DNA of 64,000 nt from Eubacterium sp. AB3007. Lineage in GTDB: Bacteria; Bacillota; Clostridia; Peptostreptococcales; Anaerovoracaceae. Position numbers and translations under genes: made by a program. Location of the stretch: positions 2,108,001-2,172,000 of the forward strand of contig NZ_JIAD01000001.1 of the NCBI RefSeq assembly GCF_000688015.1. The letters run 5' to 3'. This document shows positions 16,287 through 25,631 of the stretch, piece after piece. Numbering within the stretch: the stretch's first letter is position 1; each line of letters starts with the position of its first letter. Under the pieces are notes generated by a model that had not been told where the DNA came from, ran no database searches, and worked only from the letters and a program-made list of their open reading frames with translations.

Positions 16287-18033
16287 ACAAAGCATCGGTA
16301 CGCGCACCGGCATGGCCCTGATTTGGGAGAATCTACGCAGGTACTGGACCATCGCCTTTGTGGCTGCGCTTTCCTATTTCCTGGTGACGGTTCTTCCGAT
16401 TCTGCTGAACTACAGAGATTTCGACCTGGTGGCAGGATACGTAGGGGAGACCATGATAGGCGCGAATCCTCTGGTGCTCACCATCGACATGGTGCTCGCA
16501 GTTGTGCTTTCGGCCAGTCTGCTGGCTTATTTGCACCGTGGGGACGCCAACATCGCGTTTCACAGTCTGCCGGCCAAGCGGGAGCACCTGTTCGGGAGTG
16601 TATTGGGAAGCGGTGTGGTGTTGATTCTCCTGCCTCTGCTGATGACTTCGATCCTGCTGCTGGCCTCCCGGGGGGCGACCACTGTGGTGGATGCTTCCGC
16701 CTTAGCGGATGGCGTGGGAACCGGCAAGAAGGCCGCCGATATCATCACGTTGGCAGCCTGCGGCAAGTGGCTGGTGAAGAATCTGGTGGTCAGCTGCTAC
16801 ACATTTGTGGTGGCCTGCCTGGCCGGTGTGCTGGCGGGAACCAAGGTGATCCACGTGCTGACAGCGCTGTTTTTCAACGCGCTTACCGGGATCGTGCTCC
16901 TGCTGAGCAGTGCCTATATGAACGCCTTCCTGGAAGGGTATCCGGACAACGAGTCAATCCTTTTCGACCTGGCCAGATGGACGAACCCGATCCTCTACTG
17001 CGGTACCTCTGGCACCCTGCGGGGGAGCAGTGTGCTGGGATATGTGTGCTTCCTGCTGGCGGGGATTGTGATCGCGGCACTCGCCCTGTGGATCTACAAG
17101 CGGGTGAGGCTGGAACGCGAAGGCGATGCCACGGTGTTCCCGCTGATGAGTGACTTTCTGTGCATAGTTGTAAGTTTTGTGTGCATGAGTGGATTCGCCT
17201 TTCTGGCGGGAGTGTTCTCGGACAGCGATGAGTTTCAGAGAGACTTCCTGCTGTACGCCCTCTGCGGCGGTATCGTAGCCTTCCTCGTGTTCCGTATGGT
17301 GGCGGACAACACTCCCAGGATCTTCCATCTGAAGAATCTCGGCAAGTTCGGTGTGTTCGTTGTGCTCACTGCAGTGGTCTTTGCCTTCACGGTATTCGAT
17401 GTACAGGGCTACGGCAAGTATGTGCCTGCATCGGAGGAGATCACCCAGGTGTCTCTGACACAGGGGGAACTGTTTGGGAAACCGGCCGTATTCACGGAGC
17501 CATCGCAGATCGAAACTATCCGGAAGTTGCATCAGTCTGTGATCGAAAAGAGGACCAAAGACGAGGATGTGGTAATGGGCACGATGACCATTATCTATAG
17601 GCTGCAGTCCGGCAAGAAGATCGCCAGAGCGTACCAGATCGATGCCGGAAAACTGGCGATGCTGGCGCCTTTGCAGCGTACAAAGCCTTTCCTTACAGCG
17701 CAGCAATTCCATATAACAGGAAGTGGCAAAGACCTGAAGGTGAATGGGAAAAGGGCAGAGATGACTCTGGATGAAGTGAACGGAGATCCGGATGAGTATA
17801 TATCGGTCCGGCAGACCGATATTCCGGCAGTTTTTCAGGCCATGAACCAGGATATGAACGGGATGGATCTGAAATATCTGTTACGGCTGGAGTCGGAAGA
17901 GGAGCGTTGCATGCTCAACGTGAGCCTTTTCCGGAACAGGAAGGAACTCAACACATCAGAACGGATCTTCTGCATCGACAAGCACTGGCCGGAGACGGTG
18001 AAGGTACTGGAGGCGAGAGGTTACCTGAAATAA
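16261..18033 (+). CDS. ABC-2 type permease with extended extracytoplasmic region
   Basis: 590 residues from the ATG at 16261, which follows AGGAGGTGA; a GTG three codons upstream is less likely. It has multiple membrane segments in the first 390 residues (for example IAFVAALSYFLVTVLPILL, FLVFRMVADNTP, FGVFVVLTAVVFAFTVF). A soluble C-terminal part of about 180 residues, probably outside, follows. It partners the preceding ATPase. The N-terminal pair of helices followed by SLPAKREHLFGSVLGSG resembles permeases of YtrC/D-like lantibiotic or envelope-stress exporters. Substrate unknown. Confidence 0.85.
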   Translation: MTSTRSYSEQSIGTRTGMALIWENLRRYWTIAFVAALSYFLVTVLPILLNYRDFDLVAGYVGETMIGANPLVLTIDMVLAVVLSASLLAYLHRGDANIAFHSLPAKREHLFGSVLGSGVVLILLPLLMTSILLLASRGATTVVDASALADGVGTGKKAADIITLAACGKWLVKNLVVSCYTFVVACLAGVLAGTKVIHVLTALFFNALTGIVLLLSSAYMNAFLEGYPDNESILFDLARWTNPILYCGTSGTLRGSSVLGYVCFLLAGIVIAALALWIYKRVRLEREGDATVFPLMSDFLCIVVSFVCMSGFAFLAGVFSDSDEFQRDFLLYALCGGIVAFLVFRMVADNTPRIFHLKNLGKFGVFVVLTAVVFAFTVFDVQGYGKYVPASEEITQVSLTQGELFGKPAVFTEPSQIETIRKLHQSVIEKRTKDEDVVMGTMTIIYRLQSGKKIARAYQIDAGKLAMLAPLQRTKPFLTAQQFHITGSGKDLKVNGKRAEMTLDEVNGDPDEYISVRQTDIPAVFQAMNQDMNGMDLKYLLRLESEEERCMLNVSLFRNRKELNTSERIFCIDKHWPETVKVLEARGYLK

Positions 18034-18046
18034 AAGGAGGAAACAG

Positions 18047-18301
18047 ATGGCAAAGAAAGTGACGATCACTCTGGTGGATCGGCTGGGTCCATGTGGCTGT
18101 CACCGGGGACATAGAGTCGGAGATTCCTGGGACTATGATACACAGCGTGGCGAGCTTTGTCCCATGGCGATGCATACGCTGTTCCCTATGATCGATATTC
18201 TGCGGTATGGGGGCACGCTTCCTGTGTCCAAGGCTGGGGATTGCCGGTTCTGCTGTCCGGACGCAGATGTGGTGAATGTGTTCCGCCTGGAGAGCGATTG
18301 A
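18047..18301 (+). CDS. TIGR04076 family small Cys-rich protein
   Basis: 84 residues with the family pattern: GPCGCHRGHRVGDSWDY near the N-terminus, ELCPMAMHTLFPMIDILRYGG in the middle, and CRFCCPDADVVNVFRLE at the end. It has six cysteines, several positioned as possible metal ligands. The family is common in anaerobic Firmicutes and archaea, with no assigned reaction. AAAGGAGG lies upstream. It is 13 bp after the permease gene, so it is probably in the same transcript. Confidence 0.85.
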   Translation: MAKKVTITLVDRLGPCGCHRGHRVGDSWDYDTQRGELCPMAMHTLFPMIDILRYGGTLPVSKAGDCRFCCPDADVVNVFRLESD

Positions 18302-18311
18302 CGGTAACCTA

Positions 18312-18339
18312 TTGAATATTTCTGATAAAAGTGTATAAT
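18312..18339 (+). promoter_or_regulatory. Promoter of the flavodoxin gene
   Basis: TTGAAT (18312-18317), 16-bp spacer, TATAAT (18334-18339), 37 bp before the ATG. Confidence 0.7.
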
Positions 18340-18376
18340 ATTCAAAAACCATCTAAGAGACAAGGGGGGATTGAAT

Positions 18377-18769
18377 ATGAACGTTGCAGTCAGATATTAT
18401 TCCAGGTCAGGGAATACCAAAGCCCTGGCAGATGCTATGGCCAGGGCGGCTGGTGTTCCGGCCATTTCTGTGGACGCGCCGGAGGCGAAACTGGACGAGC
18501 CTGTGGACGTGCTCTTTATCGGCGGTGCCCTCTATGCCTATGGGCTGGACAGTCACCTGAAGGAATACCTGAAAACACTGAAGAGAGAGGATGCCGGAAA
18601 GGCAGTGATCTTCTCCACATCCTGGATCTCCAAGCATTCCTTGGATCTGCTTCGGAAGGGGCTGGAGGAAGCAGGGATCCCTGTGGAGGCAGAGACGTTC
18701 TATGTGAAGAGCAAACCAAGCGAAGAGCAGCTGAAGCAGGCGGAAGCCTTTGCTGAGAAGTACCTGTAG
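18377..18769 (+). CDS. Short flavodoxin-family protein
   Basis: About 130 residues. The N-terminal strand and phosphate loop VRYYSRSGNTKALADAM binds FMN phosphate. The second loop GGALYAYGLDSHLKEYL and FSTSWISKHS complete the flavin site. It is shorter than classical flavodoxins and acts as a cytosolic electron carrier or quinone/flavin reductase component. ATG 18377 is preferred (AAGGGGGG upstream); a TTG two codons earlier also exists. It has its own promoter and is convergent with the GH1 gene. Confidence 0.88.
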   Translation: MNVAVRYYSRSGNTKALADAMARAAGVPAISVDAPEAKLDEPVDVLFIGGALYAYGLDSHLKEYLKTLKREDAGKAVIFSTSWISKHSLDLLRKGLEEAGIPVEAETFYVKSKPSEEQLKQAEAFAEKYL

Positions 18770-18794
18770 AGGCTGTCTCAAAATGAGATAGCCT
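18768..18794 (+). terminator. Hairpin at the end of the flavodoxin gene
   Basis: AGGCTGTCTCA-AAA-TGAGATAGCCT, starting within the stop codon region, with no T-run after it. Its left arm is identical to that of the terminator at 37637. Confidence 0.5.
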
Positions 18795-18936
18795 CAGATC
18801 GTAGACAAAGAAACCCATATAACGAGCGGACGGTACAGGCGTTCGTTTCGCCCGCGACGTGAAAGCGCGCCAGAAGTTTTACCATGCCCGGAATTTCCTT
18901 CGTTTTGTTGGGATGGCCCATTTTGAAGGAATGCAG

Positions 18937-18989
18937 AAAAAAATTCCTTCAGAACTCCTCATTGCGCAGTTCTGAAGGAATTTTTTTTT
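18937..18989. terminator. Strong bidirectional terminator between flavodoxin and GH1 genes
   Basis: A perfect 16-bp stem, AAATTCCTTCAGAACT / AGTTCTGAAGGAATTT (18941-18956 and 18968-18983), is bordered by A7 on the left and T9 on the right. It can therefore end transcription from both convergent genes. The rest of 18795-19107 (about 310 bp) contains further imperfect CCTTCAGAAT/AAGGAAA hairpins and no gene. Confidence 0.9.
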
Positions 18990-19107
18990 GCTTTCCTTCA
19001 GAATCTCGAATTGAATTCTCCTAAGGAAAATGCTGGAGTGTGGGAAGGCATAGGTTTGTAATCTCTCCGCCGATTTCCCGGAGTGGACCGCCTGCAACGC
19101 TCGCTCG

Positions 19108-20469
19108 TTATTTTGTCTGCCTCTGCTCCGCGATCAGTCTGGCGTACCAGGCGGCGCTATCCTTGGGGATGCGCCGCTGATCACGGTAGTCCACGTAAAT
19201 CAACCCAAACCGGTCGTCGTACCCGGAGTGCCACTCCAGATTGTCTGTCAGTGACCAGTGGAAGTACCCCCGGACAGGGACTCCATCTTTGCAGGCCAGG
19301 GACAGCTCCTCCAGATAGTTTTCCAGGAAATCGATCCTGTCGGGATCGTGGACCTGGCCGTCTCGGAAGATCCGATCATGGCAGCTTTGGCCGTTTTCGG
19401 TGATCACCACAGGAAGGTGGTAGCGCTCGCTGATCAGTCGACAGCCCCAGTAAAGAACCGGCGGTGTGATCGGCCACTTCAGCGAGGTGCGAGGGAATCC
19501 GGGATAGCGGGGGACAGGTGTATAGCCGCTTGCCGGATCCAGTTCCGTTCCGTTGTAAATATTCAATCCGATGAAATCCAGAGGTTGGCAGATGAGGCGC
19601 AGATCCTCAGGATCCACCGTCGCTGCTGCCTCGGTCCAGGGAGACCCGGGATCGTCGGGATAGCGGCCCATGCAGACCGGATCCAGGACCCACTGATGAC
19701 TGAACCAATGGGTTGCATCGACATCTGGATCTGCAGGCAAGTGGAAGGTCCAGTCTGCCAACGCCTGGGGAGTTTCCACAGGATGCTCCGGGATGTAGCC
19801 GATGGCACCGGTGGAGGAGATGCCGATGCTACAATCCGGATCGATCCGGCGGATGGTGTCTGTGGCCAGTCCGTGGGCCAGAAGCATGTTGTGCCAGCAA
19901 GCGAACACCCGCTCCGGTGGAAGTGTCAATCCAGGCGCATGGATACCGGCATCGTATCCCAGACCGATGGCGATCTGCGGTTCATTAATGGTGATGTAGT
20001 GTGAGATCCGGCCCTGGAAGTGAGTAGCGATGACTGTCGCGTACTCCCGGAAAGCTTCTGCAGTGGCCCTGTTCTCCCAGCCTCCTTCCTCCTGCAGAGC
20101 CTGCGGAAGATCCCAGTGAAACAGAGTGACCCATGGTTCGATCCCCCGAGCGAGGCATCCGTCCACCATACGGTCATAGAATGCCAGACCCGCCTGATTG
20201 ACCGAACCCTGGCCAGTGGGCAGGATCCGGGGCCAACTGATACTGAATCGGTAGCAAGGGATCCCAAGTTGCTGAAGAAGATCCAGATCTTCCTCCAGTC
20301 GGTGGTAGGTGTCGCAGGCCGTGTCGCCGGTGAAATCACCGGCGATGTGTCCCTTCACATGACTGAAGGTATCCCAGATGGACAGCCCCTTGCCGTCTTC
20401 GAAGGCCCCGCCTTCGGTTTGGTATGACGCACTGGCGGCGCCCCATTTAAATTCCTTTGGAAATTTCAT
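19108..20469 (-). CDS. Family GH1 beta-glucosidase
   Basis: 453 residues, the usual GH1 length. The acid/base glutamate is E163 (YITINEPQ) and the nucleophile is E358 (VVITENGQ). The N-terminal signature FPKEFKWGAASASYQTEG and the late FHWSLTDNLEWHSGYDDRFGL pocket are intact. It hydrolyses non-phosphorylated beta-glucosides: no 6-phosphate-binding SxKxxY-type motif is apparent in the tail. Its gene starts 4 bp after the phosphorylase stop, in one operon repressed by the adjacent LacI-family protein. Activity on cellobiose or aryl/alkyl beta-glucosides is inferred. Confidence 0.95.
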   Translation of the reverse strand: MKFPKEFKWGAASASYQTEGGAFEDGKGLSIWDTFSHVKGHIAGDFTGDTACDTYHRLEEDLDLLQQLGIPCYRFSISWPRILPTGQGSVNQAGLAFYDRMVDGCLARGIEPWVTLFHWDLPQALQEEGGWENRATAEAFREYATVIATHFQGRISHYITINEPQIAIGLGYDAGIHAPGLTLPPERVFACWHNMLLAHGLATDTIRRIDPDCSIGISSTGAIGYIPEHPVETPQALADWTFHLPADPDVDATHWFSHQWVLDPVCMGRYPDDPGSPWTEAAATVDPEDLRLICQPLDFIGLNIYNGTELDPASGYTPVPRYPGFPRTSLKWPITPPVLYWGCRLISERYHLPVVITENGQSCHDRIFRDGQVHDPDRIDFLENYLEELSLACKDGVPVRGYFHWSLTDNLEWHSGYDDRFGLIYVDYRDQRRIPKDSAAWYARLIAEQRQTK

Positions 20470-20473
20470 GTGT

Positions 20474-22909
20474 TTACCCCATTATGACTTCGACCTGCAG
20501 TACGCTTCCCTCTGGAGGGACCGGGATGCAGGATTCTGTAACCTCTTTGCCGTTTACAAGCAGGGTGGCGATCCCCTTCTCTACGCCTTCAGGATTCCTG
20601 ACCGTGATGTGGTATTCCGCGCCGCGGTACTTCCTGACACAGGAGAACCCTTTCCAGTCGGCCGGGATGCATGGATCTATCTGAAGTCCGTTTAGCGTGG
20701 GCCGGATTCCCAGGATGTGCTGACTCATGGCGGTGAAGGTCCAGGCAGCCGTGCCGGTCAGCCAGCTGTTCTTTCCCTCTCCGGTGCGGACGGCGTCCCG
20801 GCCTGCGATCATCTGGCAGTACACGTAGGGCTCGGTGCGATGGATCTCGCTGATATCCTCCAGATAGATCGGGCAGGTCTTCCGAAACAGAGAGAAGGCC
20901 CGGCTGCCGTGTCCCAGCGCTGTCTCCGCACATACGATCCATGGGTTATTGTGGCAGAAGATCCCGGCGTTTTCTTTGTAGCCTGGCGGGTAGGAGGTGA
21001 TCTCTCCCAACTCCGGATGGTAGGAGGTGTAGGCAGGTTGAAGAAGCACGATGCCGTATTCCGTCTCCAGCCGTTTCTCCACACTGGCAAGGGCCTTGGC
21101 GGCTTCGCCGGATTCCAGTCCTATGCCGGCCATAACGCACATCCCTTGTGGTTCGATGAAGATCTGCCCCTCTTCACAGCAGTGGCTTCCCACCGGTGAA
21201 GAGAAAGCGTCATAGGCCCGCAGGAACCATTCTCCATCCCAGCCGGCTTCCAAAACTGCCCGCTCCATCGCCTCCACTGACTCCAATACCTGAATTGCTT
21301 CTGCCTTCAGTCCCTGAGACTGACAGATCTCCGCGTACTCCCGTCCGTATTTCACGAACATACCTGCGATGAAAACGCTCTCCGCCACTGGACCCTCACT
21401 GGGGCCGGTGATCTGAAAACTCTCTCCTGGTTCCTCGGAAAAACAGTTCAGATTCAGACAATCGTTCCAGTCTGCCCGGCCGATCAATGGAAGACCATGA
21501 GGCCCCCGATTGTGCAGCGTGTATTGGAAACTGCGACGCAGATGTTCCATCAACGAGGCCTGGTTGCTCTCGTCATTGTCAAAGGTGCAGCGTTCCTCCA
21601 GGATGGAGAAGTCTCCTGTCTCACGCAGATACGCGGCGGTGCCGGCGATGAGCCAGAGAGGGTCGTCGTTGAAACCGCTGCCCACGCCCTCGTTGCCACG
21701 CTTGGTCAGTGGTTGATACTGGTGGTAAGCGCTGCCATCTGGGAACTGGGTGTTTGCGATGTCCAGGATCCGTTGTCGGGCACGTGTCGGTATCAGATGC
21801 ACAAAGCCCAGTAGATCCTGGCAGGAGTCACGGAAGCCCATGCCTCTTCCCATCCCGCTCTCGTAGTAACTGGCGGAGCGGCTCATATTGAAGGTGACCA
21901 TGCACTGGTACTGGTTCCAGATGTTCACCAGGCGATCCAGTTTTTCGTCACCGCTCTGGATGTGGAAACGGCTGAGCAGTTCTGTCCAATAGGCTTTTAG
22001 GGCAGCCAGGGAATCGTCCACCTGCTGGTCGGTGCGGAAATGGGACAGGATCTCCCGGGCGGGGGCTTTGTTGATGATTCCCGGGGCTTCAAACTTCTGG
22101 TCCTTCGGGTTTTCGCAGAACGCCAGAACAAAGATCCGAGAGACGCTCTCGCCTGGTGCCAGGGTGATCTTCAGGTGATGACTGCCTATCGGTGCCCAAC
22201 CACTGGCGAGACTGTTCCGGCTGATGCCTTCGGCTACGGCAGCGGGGCAGGCAGGTCCCTGATAGGGGCCCATGAACTGGTCCCGATCGGTGTCGAATCC
22301 GTCCACAGGAGTGTTGACAGAGAATACCGCGTAGTGACGACGGCGTTCCCTGTATTCGGTCTTATGATAGATCTCACTGCCCAGTACTTCCACTTCCCCA
22401 ATGGATAAGTTGCGTTGGAAATTGGTGGAGTCATCCTGTGCATCCCAAAGGCAGAATTCTATGTAACTGAACACATCCAGCACTTTTTCCTCATGGGAGT
22501 CGTTGCGGAGGGTGAGGCGGGTGACCTCACAAGGGCTGCCCAAAGGGACAAACACCTCCTGACGGGCGCAGATCCTGTTCTTGCTGCTTTCGAATACCGA
22601 GTACCCCAGCCCATGGCGGCAGGTGTAGCTGTCCAGTGAGGCTTGGACAGGCTGCCATCCCGGGTTCCAGACGGTGTTTCCGTCCTTGATATAGTAGTAG
22701 TGGCCATTGCTGTCGAGGGGGGTATTGTTGTATCGATAGCGGGTGAGGCGCAACAGACGGGCGTCCCGGTAAAAACAGTAGCCGCCGGCGGTGTTGGAGA
22801 TCAATCGGAAGAAATCTTCATTGCCCAGGTAGTTGATCCATGGTAAGGGCGTTCTGGGATCGGTGATCACGTACTCCAGATTCTGATCGTCAAAGTAGCC
22901 GTATCTCAT
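20474..22909 (-). CDS. GH94 disaccharide phosphorylase, cellobiose phosphorylase-like
   Basis: 811 residues from the ATG at 22909, preceded by AAAGGATAG; a longer frame to 22981 would run through the promoter. This matches cellobiose phosphorylase in length and N-terminus ([30 protein letters not shown]). The catalytic region contains [11 protein letters not shown] (D480/D483 in ADWND). It cleaves an imported beta-glucoside disaccharide with phosphate to glucose-1-phosphate plus sugar, saving ATP. Cellobiose is likely, but laminaribiose or another beta-glucoside cannot be excluded. It is divergent from the LacI-family regulator and transporter genes. Confidence 0.9.
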   Translation of the reverse strand: MRYGYFDDQNLEYVITDPRTPLPWINYLGNEDFFRLISNTAGGYCFYRDARLLRLTRYRYNNTPLDSNGHYYYIKDGNTVWNPGWQPVQASLDSYTCRHGLGYSVFESSKNRICARQEVFVPLGSPCEVTRLTLRNDSHEEKVLDVFSYIEFCLWDAQDDSTNFQRNLSIGEVEVLGSEIYHKTEYRERRRHYAVFSVNTPVDGFDTDRDQFMGPYQGPACPAAVAEGISRNSLASGWAPIGSHHLKITLAPGESVSRIFVLAFCENPKDQKFEAPGIINKAPAREILSHFRTDQQVDDSLAALKAYWTELLSRFHIQSGDEKLDRLVNIWNQYQCMVTFNMSRSASYYESGMGRGMGFRDSCQDLLGFVHLIPTRARQRILDIANTQFPDGSAYHQYQPLTKRGNEGVGSGFNDDPLWLIAGTAAYLRETGDFSILEERCTFDNDESNQASLMEHLRRSFQYTLHNRGPHGLPLIGRADWNDCLNLNCFSEEPGESFQITGPSEGPVAESVFIAGMFVKYGREYAEICQSQGLKAEAIQVLESVEAMERAVLEAGWDGEWFLRAYDAFSSPVGSHCCEEGQIFIEPQGMCVMAGIGLESGEAAKALASVEKRLETEYGIVLLQPAYTSYHPELGEITSYPPGYKENAGIFCHNNPWIVCAETALGHGSRAFSLFRKTCPIYLEDISEIHRTEPYVYCQMIAGRDAVRTGEGKNSWLTGTAAWTFTAMSQHILGIRPTLNGLQIDPCIPADWKGFSCVRKYRGAEYHITVRNPEGVEKGIATLLVNGKEVTESCIPVPPEGSVLQVEVIMG

Positions 22910-22955
22910 ATTCCTATCCTTTCTGTGCGAATACGATTTCGTAAAAGTTATCGTT

Positions 22956-22985
22956 ATTATATACGAAATTGTACCTGACACGCAA
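22956..22985 (-). promoter_or_regulatory. Leftward promoter for GH94-GH1 operon
   Basis: On the minus strand, TTGCGT (22985-22980), 18-bp spacer, TATAAT (22961-22956). An operator-like site occupies the spacer. Confidence 0.65.
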
Positions 22986-23016
22986 TATTTTTTACGAAAT
23001 CGTTTGAAATAAATGG

Positions 23017-23045
23017 TTGACTAATCTGAAAAATGCGTATACAAT
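23017..23045 (+). promoter_or_regulatory. Rightward promoter for the LacI-family gene and transporter genes
   Basis: TTGACT (23017-23022), 17-bp spacer, TACAAT (23040-23045). An operator-like site begins 6 bp downstream. Confidence 0.75.
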
Positions 23046-23097
23046 AAAACTACGAAAACGTATTCGTTTAGCAGTTCAAGTTTAAAAGGAGGGGCCG

Positions 23098-24111
23098 ATG
23101 ACCACGATCAAGGATATTTCAAAGGCATGCGGAGTCTCTCCTGCAACGGTTTCCAAGGCGCTTAACGGGTATCCCGAGATCAGTGCAGAGACCGTGGAAC
23201 TGGTTCGGCGTACCGCCCGAGAGATGCGGTATATGCCAGACGCGGCGGCCAGATCGCTGAAGACGAAGACCACACACAACATTGGCGTGTTGTTTATGGA
23301 CGGAACCAGAAGCGGACTGACCCACGAGTATTTTTCGCTGATCCTCAACAGTGTCAAGGAGGAAGCGGAGGTGCGGGGATACGATATCACCTTCATCAGT
23401 CGATACATCGGCGGATCGGAAGTATCGTTTCTGGAACACTGCCGCTACCGGAGATGTGACGGTGTCGTGATCGCGTGCGTAGACTTCGAGAACGACTCAG
23501 TGGTAGAACTGGTCAGGAGCGAGGTGCCGGTGGTGACCATCGACTACACCTTCGACAACGTCAGTTGTATCCTGTCGGATAACTTCGAGGGAGCTTATGC
23601 GTTGACGAGTTACTTGCTGGACGCAGGTCACCGCAAAATCGCGTTCATTCACGGTGAGGATTCCTCTGTAACCAGGAAGAGGCTGAACGGGTTTTATCAG
23701 GCGATGGAGCATCGCGGGGTGGAGGTCAGAGACGAGTATGTCGTCACCGGACAATACCACAGTACGGAAATCGCCAGAAAGGTCACCCGCAGTCTTCTGG
23801 ACCTGTCGGATCCGCCAACTGCTATTATGTATCCTGATGATTATGCTTACCTCGGTGGAGCGACAGAGATTCGGAGCAGGGGCCTATCTATTCCGGAGGA
23901 CATCAGTACCGTGGGCTACGATGGGATCAACCTGTCGACGCTGATCGATCCGACTCTGATCACATGGCATCAGAATGCGGAAGAGATCGGACGGCAGTCC
24001 GCGCGGAAGCTCATCGAGACCATCGAACACCGGAAGGCCTCTGCAGCTGAGCAGATCAGCGTTGCTGGCGAAATGCTGAACGGATGCAGTGTCAGGAAGA
24101 TCGATTTCTGA
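23098..24111 (+). CDS. LacI-family transcriptional regulator of beta-glucoside genes
   Basis: 337 residues. The HTH is in the first 25 residues (TIKDISKACGVSPATVSKAL), then a hinge helix (AAARSLKTKTTHNIGVLF) and a periplasmic-binding-like effector domain (TVGYDGINLSTLIDPTLITW near the end). It probably represses the divergent phosphorylase/glucosidase operon and its own transporter operon through the four sites upstream, releasing on binding a beta-glucoside. AAAGGAGGGG precedes the start. Confidence 0.92.
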   Translation: MTTIKDISKACGVSPATVSKALNGYPEISAETVELVRRTAREMRYMPDAAARSLKTKTTHNIGVLFMDGTRSGLTHEYFSLILNSVKEEAEVRGYDITFISRYIGGSEVSFLEHCRYRRCDGVVIACVDFENDSVVELVRSEVPVVTIDYTFDNVSCILSDNFEGAYALTSYLLDAGHRKIAFIHGEDSSVTRKRLNGFYQAMEHRGVEVRDEYVVTGQYHSTEIARKVTRSLLDLSDPPTAIMYPDDYAYLGGATEIRSRGLSIPEDISTVGYDGINLSTLIDPTLITWHQNAEEIGRQSARKLIETIEHRKASAAEQISVAGEMLNGCSVRKIDF

Positions 24112-24155
24112 CAGAGTGAGACTTTTTCATCGGAAAAGTAGGGAGGATATTTGTC

Positions 24156-25541
24156 ATGAAGAAGAATTTGAAACTATTCGCAAGTCTGGCTCTCAGTATA
24201 GCCATGATTTTCACCATGACAGCTTGCGGCGGTGGCGGCTCCAGTGAGGAGGCCTCGTCTGAGGCTGAGGGTACCACTCTGAATGTCTGGTGCTGGAATG
24301 ACGAATTCCAGACAAGATTCAACGATTACTATCCGGAAGTCAAGGAAGTTGCCAAGGATGGATCTACCACAACGCTGAACGACGGTACTGTCGTGAAGTG
24401 GATCATCGAACCAAACGATGGTAACAATTATCAGAATAAACTGGATGAGGCTCTTCTGAAACAGGAGAATGCAGATGCTGACAGCAAGATCGACATCTTC
24501 CTGGTAGAGGCTGACTACGCCAGAAAGTACATCAACTCTGACGCTGCTATGTCTGTTGCTGACCTGGGTGTGGAGGAGGCCACTTCCGATCAGTACGACT
24601 ACACCAAGGAAGTCGTCACCGATGGCGATGGCGTTCTGAAGGGGGTTTCCTGGCAGGCCTGCCCGGGGCTGATCGCCTACAGACGTTCTATCGCAAAGGA
24701 TGTCCTGGGATCCGATGATCCGGAAAAGGTTCAGGAAGCACTGGCTGACTGGGACAAGTTCGGTGAGACTGCCCAGAAGATGAAGGACGCCGGCTACAAG
24801 ATGCTGTCCGGTTACGATGATACCTATCGTCCGTTCTACAACAACGACAAGGCTCCGTTCGTCGAGGATGGAAAGACTCTGAACGTTGACCAGAACATCA
24901 TGGATTGGGTCGCCATGACCAAGGAGTATACCGACAAGGGATACAACAACAAGACTTCCCTGTGGTCCGCGGAGTGGAACGCTGACCAGGGCAAAAAGTC
25001 CAAGGTATTCTGCATCCCGGCCTGCACATGGGAGATCGATTTCACTCTGACCGGTAATGCGGATCCGGATGGGACCAAGGATCCTGCCAAGAGTGCATGG
25101 GGTGACTATGCCGTATGCCAGGGCCCGGTATCCTGGTGCTGGGGCGGAACATGGATCTGTGCCGCTAACGGAACAGACAACCCGAAGCTGGTTGCAGACA
25201 TCATGACCAAGATGACCACCGATGAGGAGATCCTGAAAAAGATCGCCACTGAGAAGGGTGACTTTGTCAACTCGCAGAAGGTCATCGCTGATCTGGCCAA
25301 GAACTACGAGGGGAACGACTTCCTGGGAGGACAGAACCACTACGCACTGCTCTCCGACGCCGCTGCTGACCTGAGCCTGAAGATCGCTTCGCCGTATGAT
25401 CAGGGCATCATCGAGAAGATGCAGGCAGCCTTCAAGGATTACTACGATGGCAACGTTTCTCTGGACAAGGCTAAGTCTAATTTTGAGAAGTCCATCAAGG
25501 AAATCTATCCTGAGATCAAGGAAGTGAACTGGCCGGAATAA
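24156..25541 (+). CDS. Sugar ABC transporter substrate-binding lipoprotein
   Basis: 461 residues. A signal peptide with lipobox MTAC (cysteine about residue 24) is followed by a Gly/Ser/Glu-rich linker. The solute-binding family 1 fold begins TTLNVWCWNDEFQTRF, and the WSWGGTW-like aromatic segment SWCWGGTWICAAN lines the sugar site. It captures oligosaccharide outside the cell for the two permeases downstream. It has higher T-ending codon use than its neighbours, consistent with high expression. GGAGG lies upstream. Confidence 0.92.
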   Translation: MKKNLKLFASLALSIAMIFTMTACGGGGSSEEASSEAEGTTLNVWCWNDEFQTRFNDYYPEVKEVAKDGSTTTLNDGTVVKWIIEPNDGNNYQNKLDEALLKQENADADSKIDIFLVEADYARKYINSDAAMSVADLGVEEATSDQYDYTKEVVTDGDGVLKGVSWQACPGLIAYRRSIAKDVLGSDDPEKVQEALADWDKFGETAQKMKDAGYKMLSGYDDTYRPFYNNDKAPFVEDGKTLNVDQNIMDWVAMTKEYTDKGYNNKTSLWSAEWNADQGKKSKVFCIPACTWEIDFTLTGNADPDGTKDPAKSAWGDYAVCQGPVSWCWGGTWICAANGTDNPKLVADIMTKMTTDEEILKKIATEKGDFVNSQKVIADLAKNYEGNDFLGGQNHYALLSDAAADLSLKIASPYDQGIIEKMQAAFKDYYDGNVSLDKAKSNFEKSIKEIYPEIKEVNWPE

Positions 25542-25560
25542 TCTGAGCACGATCAACAGA

Positions 25561-25590
25561 GGGGTGGCCATCCGGTCACCCTTCTTTTCT
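25561..25590 (+). terminator. Attenuator-like hairpin between binding-protein and permease genes
   Basis: GGGGTGGCC-ATCC-GGTCACCC is followed by TTCTTTTCT. It would reduce transcription of the permeases relative to the binding protein, a common arrangement. A GCTTTGTGC word follows at 25599-25607. Confidence 0.65.
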
Positions 25591-25631
25591 AAAACAAAGC
25601 TTTGTGCGACCCATCCTTGCAGGAGGTTCCA

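Larger units (their letters stand above)
22932..23067. promoter_or_regulatory. Four LacI-type operator-like sites in the divergent regulatory region
   Basis: Related sites lie at 22932-22943 (TACGATTTCGTA), 22962-22973 (TACGAAATTGTA), 22993-23004 (TACGAAATCGTT) and 23051-23067 (TACGAAAACGTATTCGT). The last is just downstream of the rightward -10 box. The second is inside the leftward promoter spacer. This arrangement would let the adjacent LacI-family protein repress both directions. Binding is inferred. Confidence 0.75.
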